NCBI RefSeq assembly: GCF_010092445.1
Contig: NZ_CP048031.1
Span: 1,054,001-1,118,000 of the forward strand
DNA from: Shewanella sp. Arc9-LZ
GTDB lineage: Bacteria > Pseudomonadota > Gammaproteobacteria > Enterobacterales > Shewanellaceae
Direction of reading: 5' to 3'
Length of the DNA: 64,000 bases
How positions within the stretch are numbered: position 1 is the stretch's first letter; every line of letters begins with the position of its first letter. The notes below the pieces were generated by a model, which made no database searches, had not been told where the DNA came from, and saw nothing but the letters and a program-made list of their open reading frames with translations. Position numbers and translations under genes: made by a program. This document shows, one piece after another, positions 57,568 to 64,000 of this stretch.

Positions 57568-58890
57568 TTATTCGTTTTTACTATTAACTACCTGATTAAA
57601 CAGGGCGTGTACATTAATATTGGCGTTAAGTTTAGCGGCTAATAAATACATGCCTGCTAACTTGCGATGTATGAAAATAGCATCGGTTGGTGGTGTGTGC
57701 CATTCATTTTGTTGAGTGCTCATGGCTTTACCTGCCTGAGTGATCCTTTTAGCCAAATTACTTGCACCAAAATCATACGTTCCTTGAGTACGTAATGGCT
57801 CACAAGCTTGGTAAAAAATATCAATAATCAGTTGTTTTTGTTGTGGGTCGATGGCGTCTTGAAAAAAGCCGATCTGTTGTGCCGCTTGTATCATTTGTTG
57901 TTTATCATCGGCAATCGCACCTTGCATCAATTGCATATAACCTTGCGATAATGTGTCGCTAATGGTGCGAGTGGCGCCAAAGTCGAGTAATACAATTTTC
58001 TGGCTGTCGGCTTGATACTGGAAATTGGCAAAATTAGGATCGCTTTGCACCAGTTGAAAACAAAACAGCTCTTTAAAACACAGCTCCATCAAGGCACTTG
58101 CAACCTTGTCACGAATGTCTTGCGGATACTGTTCGACCGATTCAATTGCGGAGCCTTCAACATATTGCATACACAAAATGCTGTCGTTGCTCAATTTCGG
58201 ATACACCTTAGGCACGACGAAGTGAGGACTGTCGCCTAACTGTTGCTGATAGAGTGCGATTTGCTGTGCTTCAAAGTGATAGTCTGCTTCGTTATGTAAC
58301 TGCGCTTTAGCTTCGGCCAATAAAGTATCGAGTTTTACGTTAGCGGGGATTAACCGCGAGACTTTTAATAGGCTGGCAACGTTATCTATGTCGCTGTCGA
58401 TGCTGTCGCGGATCCCTGGATATTGAATCTTTATCGCCAGCTTTTCGCCAGTATCCAAATAGGCTAAATGTACTTGGCCGATAGATGCTGCGGCAAACGG
58501 GCGCAGTTCAAATTGGGCAAAAGGTGCTAGCCAGTCATGGCCCCAGTGCTGAACTAATAATTGAGTTAATTGTTTGTGCGGCATGGCTTTAGCGTCAGAA
58601 CGCAGCTTCGCCAATATTTCAGCCAATTCAGGAGGCACTAAGTCACCGGCATCCATTGACAACATTTGGCCCACTTTCATGGCAGCGCCGCGCAGTTGCG
58701 ACAGCTTATCTGCCACATGACCAATGTTTTTAGGGGTCATCATCAGTTGTTGCATTGACGGCGATTTACCCTGGCTAAGCTGCTTTGCCCCTTCTAACAG
58801 CACATTACCCGCAAGGCGAGAAGCCAGTCCGCCCATTTTTGATAATCGGGACAATCGACTGGTTGGCACTTTAGCTTCATTATTTTTCAT
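57568..58890 (-). CDS. ABC1/UbiB-family atypical kinase
   Basis: 440 residues. ABC1 (ADCK/UbiB) hallmarks are present: the KxGQ motif AMKVGQMLS (about 71-79), the Ala-rich loop FAAASIGQVHLA in place of a Gly-rich loop, the VAIK-like LAIKIQYPG, and DPNFANF plus LLDFGATR for the metal-binding motifs. The family is ATPase-like and implicated in ubiquinone synthesis or lipid handling, but this short form lacks the C-terminal TM helices of UbiB, so it is a paralogue rather than UbiB itself. It is separated from the neighbours by over 65 nt on both sides. Confidence 0.88.
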   Translation of the reverse strand: MKNNEAKVPTSRLSRLSKMGGLASRLAGNVLLEGAKQLSQGKSPSMQQLMMTPKNIGHVADKLSQLRGAAMKVGQMLSMDAGDLVPPELAEILAKLRSDAKAMPHKQLTQLLVQHWGHDWLAPFAQFELRPFAAASIGQVHLAYLDTGEKLAIKIQYPGIRDSIDSDIDNVASLLKVSRLIPANVKLDTLLAEAKAQLHNEADYHFEAQQIALYQQQLGDSPHFVVPKVYPKLSNDSILCMQYVEGSAIESVEQYPQDIRDKVASALMELCFKELFCFQLVQSDPNFANFQYQADSQKIVLLDFGATRTISDTLSQGYMQLMQGAIADDKQQMIQAAQQIGFFQDAIDPQQKQLIIDIFYQACEPLRTQGTYDFGASNLAKRITQAGKAMSTQQNEWHTPPTDAIFIHRKLAGMYLLAAKLNANINVHALFNQVVNSKNE

Positions 58891-59070
58891 CAGATCTCAC
58901 TTGTGTCGCATGAACTCGTAGCGAATATAAATAATTGTACGCTGAAGTTGATTATTTCGTTCAATATGAGCCAATAGCGTGGTCAAAATTTACTATTTTC
59001 TATGTTACTCTGATTTTAGAGGCATTTAAGCCATTCTTTGGGTGAGCAAAACAATAATAAGGACCCTAGT

Positions 59071-60645
59071 TTGAGTATTATTGAACAATATTTAAGTCAA
59101 GCTGAAGCGCTGTTTCAGTCTAAAAACTATTCATCGGCCAGAATGTACGCACGAAAAGTGGTTAAGCGTGATGATAAACACCTTGGGGCATTGAGCTTAT
59201 TAGGTCAGATTCATTTACAGCAACAACAATATAATGAGGCCGAAAACTATTTTGTCAGTGCAGCAACTATTGATCCCCATGCGGTTTCAGTGTTGACTGG
59301 CTTATTGGCTATTGCTGAAGTGAAACAAGACTTTTTCTTGGCGAAAACGTATTTATTACAATTAATTAATACCCAAAGTAACCTAGGGAAAAATCAATAC
59401 AAACTCGGATTAGTCGCCACTAAAGTCGGTGATATGGCCTTAGCTGAACAATGTTTTGAATGGTGTGTAGCAAATGATTTTTCTGAACCCGCTGTGCAGC
59501 TTAATTTAGGTCATATATATAAAGCCAAAGGCGACACGTTACGAGCGGCAGATTTTTATCAGCAATATATTCAATTAAGCCCAAAGCAAGTGGGTGTAGG
59601 CTATTGGAGTTTGGCAGATTTAAAGCAGTATCGATTCAGCACGGCTGATGTAACCTTATTGCAAGGTTTTGCAACCGATGAGTCGTTAAGCAAACAAAAT
59701 CAGGCATTGGTGTATTTTGCTTTGTGTAAAGCTTACGAGCAAACACAGCAAATCGATAAAGCCTGTGAGTCGATGTTATTAGCCAATCAAATAATGGCGC
59801 AGCACAGACCGTTTAAACAAGCCCAGTTTGCCAATATTGTGTTGTCACTACTTGGGCATACACCATCGCCACATATTGATAGCTTGCCGACCGCGAGTCA
59901 AACACCAATTTTTATTGTTGGTATGCCTCGTTCTGGTACCACATTAGTAGAGCAGATTTTGGCTTGTCACAGCGACGTTGGTGCTACCGATGAGTTACCG
60001 TTTATGGAACGCTTTGCGCTGCAAATGGACATGTCGGGTGGCTATAATGCAAGACTAAGCCAGCTTTCTGCCAGTCATATCGATCAATTCCGCCAACGGT
60101 ATTTAGCTGAAGTGAATCATTACTTTAGCGATGCACCAACCTATGTAATCGATAAAAACCCAAATAACTTTTTACACATAGGGCTAATTAAAACCTTATT
60201 TCCTCAAGCAAAAATCATTAATGTGGTACGTAATACCGTCGACAATGGCTTGAGTGTATTTAAGCAGTTTTTCAGTTTTGGCCATGACTATTCGTATTCG
60301 TTTACGGGTATTTCAAGTTACTGGCAACATTATTTAGACATCATGCAACATTGGGATAGGTTGTACCCTAATGAGATTTTACATGTTTGTTTTGAGCAAT
60401 TAGTGCGTGAACCAGAGTCACAAATTCAACGCATATTAGATTACTGTGAGTTAACGACTCAAGCGCAATGTTTTACCTTTTATGAGTCTGACCGAGCCGT
60501 ATTAACGCCTAGCGCTAGTCAAGTTAGGCAGCCTATGAATCCTAAGGCAATTGGTCAGGCAGACAAATATCAAGCTTTTATACCTGAGCAAATAGCCGAG
60601 TTGGATGCCATTGCGAAAAAAGCAGCACTGCAATTCTTTAGTTAA
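59071..60645 (+). CDS. TPR-repeat sulfotransferase
   Basis: 524 residues from a TTG at 59071, chosen because AAGGA lies 7 nt upstream; another TTG at 59038 is the only other option before an in-frame stop at 59017. About five tetratricopeptide repeats fill the first 240 residues (SARMYARKVVKRDDKHLGAL and following). The sulfotransferase domain has the PAPS 5'-phosphosulfate loop GMPRSGTTLVEQIL (about 284-297) and a later VVRNTVDNGLSVF block for the 3'-phosphate. TPR domains usually bind a protein partner, so a protein or peptide may be the acceptor. It converges with the oxygenase gene at 60773. Confidence 0.85.
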   Translation: MSIIEQYLSQAEALFQSKNYSSARMYARKVVKRDDKHLGALSLLGQIHLQQQQYNEAENYFVSAATIDPHAVSVLTGLLAIAEVKQDFFLAKTYLLQLINTQSNLGKNQYKLGLVATKVGDMALAEQCFEWCVANDFSEPAVQLNLGHIYKAKGDTLRAADFYQQYIQLSPKQVGVGYWSLADLKQYRFSTADVTLLQGFATDESLSKQNQALVYFALCKAYEQTQQIDKACESMLLANQIMAQHRPFKQAQFANIVLSLLGHTPSPHIDSLPTASQTPIFIVGMPRSGTTLVEQILACHSDVGATDELPFMERFALQMDMSGGYNARLSQLSASHIDQFRQRYLAEVNHYFSDAPTYVIDKNPNNFLHIGLIKTLFPQAKIINVVRNTVDNGLSVFKQFFSFGHDYSYSFTGISSYWQHYLDIMQHWDRLYPNEILHVCFEQLVREPESQIQRILDYCELTTQAQCFTFYESDRAVLTPSASQVRQPMNPKAIGQADKYQAFIPEQIAELDAIAKKAALQFFS

Positions 60646-60706
60646 GCAGAACTTGGAATAAGAATTTGCTATAAGCCAAAACAACCTAGTTTGGCTGACT
60701 TTATAG

Positions 60707-60732
60707 AAATGGCGCCTCAGGGCGCCATTTTT
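60707..60732. terminator. Bidirectional terminator
   Basis: A 9-bp stem (AATGGCGCC 60708-60716, GGCGCCATT 60721-60729) with a 4-nt loop, flanked by A and T residues, between the convergent sulfotransferase and oxygenase genes. Confidence 0.88.
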
Positions 60733-60772
60733 GTATATATTCTCAGATAAACCTATGCAGGTATTCTTCTCA

Positions 60773-61969
60773 CTAATTCACTTTACCGTGACAGGCTTTA
60801 TAGCGCTCGCCACTGCCGCAGGGGCAAGGACTATTGCGAGATGGCGGTGCAGCAATAGTGCGGGCGTTATTTTTAGCTGCTGTTTTTGGTATTATTGTTG
60901 ATGTTGATGTTGATGTTGATGTTGCTGATGCAGATTTTACGGATGCTAAATTTGCACTTTTTGGTGAGTTTTTTGGCGAAGTAATAACCTGTTTGCGTGT
61001 TGCTAATTGCTCACTAAGTTCAACATTCATACACGCCACGATAACCAATTGTTCGAACGCCTTTACCGCTGAACCAGAATGGGTCAGTTGCAGTGATTTA
61101 GCGCACTGTAGTGCTTTTATCATGGTTTGTTCACGTAGCGCATGATAATGTGGCCAACCTGCTTTAGTGCACTCATATTGCAGCCATAACATCCGCCAAT
61201 CGGCCACAAACTCTGCGATGACTACTGAAAATGCATTCACTTCGGCAATCTGATTTACAGGGTTGTGTTTAACCTCAGCTAACAACTCATTAGTTAAGTA
61301 TTCAACCTCAGCAACAGGCATGATCACTGGGGCATTAAATTGCTCGGTGATGAAGGTTGTAGATGAGCTTGGGTTAAAGCCGATTAACTGACTGTTTAAT
61401 GCTGTTGATTGATCATCTGCGATTGAACGCGAGTGTTGAAACACCGTGCGCCAAAATTGACTAGAACCTGCTAAATCAACCACTAAATGAACTCGGTATT
61501 GGTCGCTGTTATTCTCCACTTTGTGAAACTTCCACGAGTCGAAAATCCAACACTCTCCGGCGCCCATATGCACTTGTTTGTCATGGCAAAAAAACTGTAC
61601 TTGTTCGGTGGTAGTAATCGGAATATGCACTCGAACCCGTTTATACCAATGATAATTAATGTCTGAATGCAGTGGCACTTGTGCACCTGGCGCTAAGCGC
61701 ATTAACCTTGATCGGCTGAGCACCTCACCAAATGAGGCGAGTATTTGCTTGATGTAAGGGCTTTTTGCTAACGCCGCAGTGGGCAACATTGGCCCTTTAA
61801 AATCATTATTAAATTCGCCATTGACTGATATTAACGGAATAGCCGAATTACCCTGAAAACCTTCATGATGAGTTACCCAATCTGCTTCGGTAAATTGTCC
61901 GATCTCTTTGGTTAATTGACCAACATCAAAGCGAAAAGGTAACTGATAAAACTCATGGGGTAACTTCAT
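60773..61969 (-). CDS. Asp/Asn beta-hydroxylase-like oxygenase with SEC-C tail
   Basis: 398 residues. An aspartyl/asparaginyl beta-hydroxylase domain covers about 85-175: H101-x-D103 in PLHSDINYHWYKRVRVHIPI, then GAGECWIFDSWKFHKVEN with H149, and R159 for 2-oxoglutarate. A middle helical region (about 175-340) is unassigned. A Ser/Thr-rich linker encoded by a 6-bp repeat joins it to a SEC-C zinc motif at the end, SRNSPCPCGSGERYKACHG. The same tail ends the sulfotransferase at 62081, 111 nt upstream on the same strand. Presumed reaction: hydroxylation of a side chain or small molecule; substrate unknown. Confidence 0.82.
   Translation of the reverse strand: MKLPHEFYQLPFRFDVGQLTKEIGQFTEADWVTHHEGFQGNSAIPLISVNGEFNNDFKGPMLPTAALAKSPYIKQILASFGEVLSRSRLMRLAPGAQVPLHSDINYHWYKRVRVHIPITTTEQVQFFCHDKQVHMGAGECWIFDSWKFHKVENNSDQYRVHLVVDLAGSSQFWRTVFQHSRSIADDQSTALNSQLIGFNPSSSTTFITEQFNAPVIMPVAEVEYLTNELLAEVKHNPVNQIAEVNAFSVVIAEFVADWRMLWLQYECTKAGWPHYHALREQTMIKALQCAKSLQLTHSGSAVKAFEQLVIVACMNVELSEQLATRKQVITSPKNSPKSANLASVKSASATSTSTSTSTIIPKTAAKNNARTIAAPPSRNSPCPCGSGERYKACHGKVN
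60897..60928. repeat. 6-bp tandem repeat (GTTGAT) inside oxygenase gene
   Basis: Four exact GTTGAT units and diverged flanks, coding on the minus strand for alternating Ser-Thr in the linker before the SEC-C motif. A unit change keeps the frame. Confidence 0.85.
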
Positions 61970-62080
61970 AATTGGGCTCTCTGTAATGCGGCGCTTAACG
62001 TTATGATTTTCTGAACCGGTATTTTTACCCGTTCTACTGACTATTTACAAATGACTTACTCAAATGACTAAATCAAACGG

Positions 62081-63109
62081 CTAACGCAACTGGCCATGGC
62101 ATTGCTTAAATCGTTTGCCAGACCCACAAGGGCAGGGACTGTTACGAGATACATTTTGCTCGCTTGGCGTAGCGAGTTTTTCAGTTGGTTCGGGTGTCAG
62201 TGCTACAGGCTCTGCAATGTCGTGTTGCTGCCATTGAGTGTCATAGATTGGATGACCGCGCTGGCGTAAATGACGATTGATTTTGTTCAGTGTTGCAGCC
62301 GTACTCGGCCAAATTTTGGCGATGTCATGATAATTTTCGAGCCACTTATTGGCTTTAGGTGTCGAGATGGTGTAGCGAGAATGCGCTAATGGCTTACTGC
62401 ATAATTGCGCTAAAGCAGGGTCAAAATCCGTACCGGTAAATTGGCATAGTTGCTTAACGGTTTTCGCAGGATCTGCAATTAATTGATCATAAGACACCAT
62501 GCACCAGCGATTACTGTCGATCTTTTGCAATGAATCCATAATCGCTTCATTAGCAGATTGCCATTGAAACGCGGCAATAGCCTGTAATGGCTGGCGATTA
62601 AGTTGCTGCCATTTTTCTGGTAGCAGTAGCGACCAATTACGCTTATCCCATCCCGGTAGATTTGGGTAAGTGACAAACTTATTCGACCGCCACGCTTGCA
62701 TAATACTGCTGATGTTTTCTTTAGGCTCCCTCACTAAATAGATAAATAAAGCGTCGGGAAACAGCGCATTAAAAAAGTCGACCCGCAAACTGTTTTTTGG
62801 GGTTTTTTCTAAAAAGCGGATATTAGTCGTATCAATACTATCGGGTTTATTACCCTGATTATCTTGCAGCGCATCGCTAAAACGTAGCAGTAATTGCTGG
62901 TGTAATTCGTCATCGATATCTTGTTCCGTTAACGCATTAGAACTAAATTGACGATAGGCGATATTCAGCTTGGGTATGGTTTCAATTAGCGCATGACTTT
63001 CGCCGCCAATGGTCCATATAGACTGGCTTTTTGATAGAACTTCGAACAACAAAGTGCTGCCTGAACGAGGCGCGGATAAAATAATAATGGGCCGATCAAA
63101 TTGATGCAT
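62081..63109 (-). CDS. Sulfotransferase with SEC-C tail
   Basis: 342 residues. The PAPS-binding loop is SAPRSGSTLLFEVL (about 12-25) and the 3'-phosphate block is FIYLVREPKENISSIMQAW. It is a stand-alone sulfotransferase domain (about 1-240) with a C-terminal helical part, then a SEC-C zinc motif SRNSPCPCGSGKRFKQCHG. No signal peptide, so it works in the cytosol. The downstream gene on the same strand is the beta-hydroxylase-like oxygenase with the same tail, and a TPR sulfotransferase converges from the other side. Substrate unknown. Confidence 0.85.
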   Translation of the reverse strand: MHQFDRPIIILSAPRSGSTLLFEVLSKSQSIWTIGGESHALIETIPKLNIAYRQFSSNALTEQDIDDELHQQLLLRFSDALQDNQGNKPDSIDTTNIRFLEKTPKNSLRVDFFNALFPDALFIYLVREPKENISSIMQAWRSNKFVTYPNLPGWDKRNWSLLLPEKWQQLNRQPLQAIAAFQWQSANEAIMDSLQKIDSNRWCMVSYDQLIADPAKTVKQLCQFTGTDFDPALAQLCSKPLAHSRYTISTPKANKWLENYHDIAKIWPSTAATLNKINRHLRQRGHPIYDTQWQQHDIAEPVALTPEPTEKLATPSEQNVSRNSPCPCGSGKRFKQCHGQLR

Positions 63110-63167
63110 AGCGGTATGATGTTATTGTTATATTTTTTAACATCATACCCACACCGATATCATATGG

Positions 63168-63710
63168 CTACTTTATCAATTTCAGTAGAGCCTTAAAGCG
63201 GTCACCTTGGGCAACATGTTGTAGCTCAAACAGTAGTGATTCAACATTGGTGAGATTGGCACCATCATTAAGCATCATTTGCACCCCAAGTACTTTATTG
63301 TCTGTACCCCTTGATGCAACAGCATCGGCAACAAGATGCACTTGATAGTCGTTGGCCAGTAAATCTTTGCACGTTTGGTAAACGCAAACATGGGTTTCGA
63401 TACCCGCAAGAATGACATTATTGCGGTTTAATGCTTTAAGTTGTTGTTTTGCTTCTTCACAATGCCAGCCACTAAAGTGCTCTTTAGCGATAGGTTTAGT
63501 TGTTTGCGATAATATTTGTGCGAGTTCGTCGCTGGTATGGCCTAATTTATTGGGTAATTGTTCTAACCAAATAATCGGAATATCAAATAGTTGTGCACCT
63601 TGAATTAATACTGCAAGTTTTTGGTGTAGTTGAGCTGATTGCTGCATAACCTGGGCTAGCTTGCCTTGTACGTCTACAATCATTAATACACTTTGTTCTG
63701 CTGTTATCAT
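63168..63710 (-). CDS. Isochorismatase-family cysteine hydrolase
   Basis: 180 residues. The triad of the family can be placed: Asp in MIVDVQGKL (about D13), Lys near the PIAKEHFSGW segment, and the catalytic Cys in GIETHVCVYQT. The cis-peptide after GIETH is also conserved. It resembles YcaC-type hydrolases of unknown substrate rather than isochorismatase proper. It lies 58 nt upstream of the sulfotransferase gene on the same strand and may be co-transcribed with it and the oxygenase gene. Confidence 0.87.
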   Translation of the reverse strand: MITAEQSVLMIVDVQGKLAQVMQQSAQLHQKLAVLIQGAQLFDIPIIWLEQLPNKLGHTSDELAQILSQTTKPIAKEHFSGWHCEEAKQQLKALNRNNVILAGIETHVCVYQTCKDLLANDYQVHLVADAVASRGTDNKVLGVQMMLNDGANLTNVESLLFELQHVAQGDRFKALLKLIK

Positions 63711-63841
63711 GGTCAGTTACTCGAATGATTAAGTGAGCTGTCGAGTATTGGTTATTTTTACCGTGGTGCAAATAAGCATTTAGTCTATTATGGCTATGAT
63801 AATTTTTATGAATGTTCGCTCAGAGAATGTCAGGGATTGAT

Positions 63842-64000
63842 ATGAATAAACGTATTGTCATTTGTGCCGATGGAACCTGGAATCGGCCAGAAAAAGATCT
63901 TGAAAAAGATCACGCCACTAATGTACTTAAACTCGCCAGAGCCATCAAACCCATTACTGATGATGGTGTACCGCAACAGGTGTTTTACGATTGGGGAATT
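63842..64000 (+). CDS. DUF2235 (Tle1-like) alpha/beta hydrolase, 5' part
   Basis: The first 53 codons are in the window and stay open to its end. The start is ATG 63842 with an AGGGA site. RIVICADGTWNRPEKD followed by ATNVLKLARAI and QQVFYDWGI is the signature N-terminus of DUF2235, the fold of type VI phospholipase effectors Tle1 and of many chromosomal homologues of unknown role. The catalytic GxSxG would lie beyond the window. Its context cannot be judged here. Confidence 0.85.
   Translation, partial: MNKRIVICADGTWNRPEKDLEKDHATNVLKLARAIKPITDDGVPQQVFYDWGI

Overview
The window looks like a chromosomal segment of a marine gammaproteobacterium, most likely Shewanella and probably close to the cold-adapted S. 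frigidimarina/S. livingstonensis group. This is inferred from gene content: a DUF4097/ECF-sigma operon, two methyl-accepting chemotaxis proteins, a TrxC with its zinc domain, cobalamin salvage genes beside metH, a HopJ-type protein, and a subclass B1 metallo-beta-lactamase resembling the SFB/SLB enzymes of those species. Base composition is AT-rich outside genes. No rRNA, tRNA or CRISPR array was recognised.

Layout. 1-7.4 kb: a YdiL-like regulator (cut by the window edge), a SUKH protein, an exported RelA/SpoT-fold protein, an M13 lipoprotein peptidase, an RsuA-type pseudouridine synthase, and a three-gene ECF sigma/anti-sigma/DUF4097 operon. 7.6-19 kb: an HBM-domain chemoreceptor, rpiA, an mscS/ATPase pair, pbpG, a ChrR-like cupin, a deletion-damaged paiB, an MFS transporter, a HopJ-like protein, a pilin-like protein and an RcnB/CigR-like protein. 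19-24 kb: a three-subunit molybdenum hydroxylase with 2Fe-2S and triheme cytochrome c subunits, each junction overlapping by 4 nt. 24.6-32.4 kb: a second chemoreceptor, a CoA-transferase, agmatine deiminase beside an amidase-signature enzyme, and trxC.

32.5-37 kb is the clearest accessory island. It holds a class 3 lipase, a membrane-anchored DUF6795-like protein, a small multi-span protein, an IS3-family element, a truncated leftover of a second DUF6795-like gene and an intact paralogue. I read this as a possible phospholipase toxin/immunity locus disturbed by an IS; that is inference. 37-49 kb is B12-centred: metH on the minus strand, then on the plus strand cobC, an ABC ATPase/permease pair, and cobT-cobS-cobU-cobQ-cobO with overlapping or very close junctions. 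These genes cover uptake, nucleotide-loop assembly and adenosylation, not corrin-ring synthesis.

49-64 kb: a periplasmic solute-binding protein, a divergent hxlR/aldehyde dehydrogenase pair, a 2OG-Fe(II) oxygenase, a lipoprotein, a large RluA-family pseudouridine synthase, the metallo-beta-lactamase, a VOC protein and an ABC1 kinase. A second unusual group follows: a TPR sulfotransferase, an Asp/Asn beta-hydroxylase-like oxygenase and another sulfotransferase, the last two carrying nearly the same C-terminal SEC-C zinc tail. An isochorismatase-fold hydrolase and the start of a DUF2235 hydrolase close the window.

Short tandem repeats (6-17 bp units) are unusually frequent, mainly between genes but also inside at least two coding sequences. 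Start codons were moved from the longest ORF where an ATG with a Shine-Dalgarno, a signal peptide, or a 1-8 nt overlap with the gene upstream made a better start.
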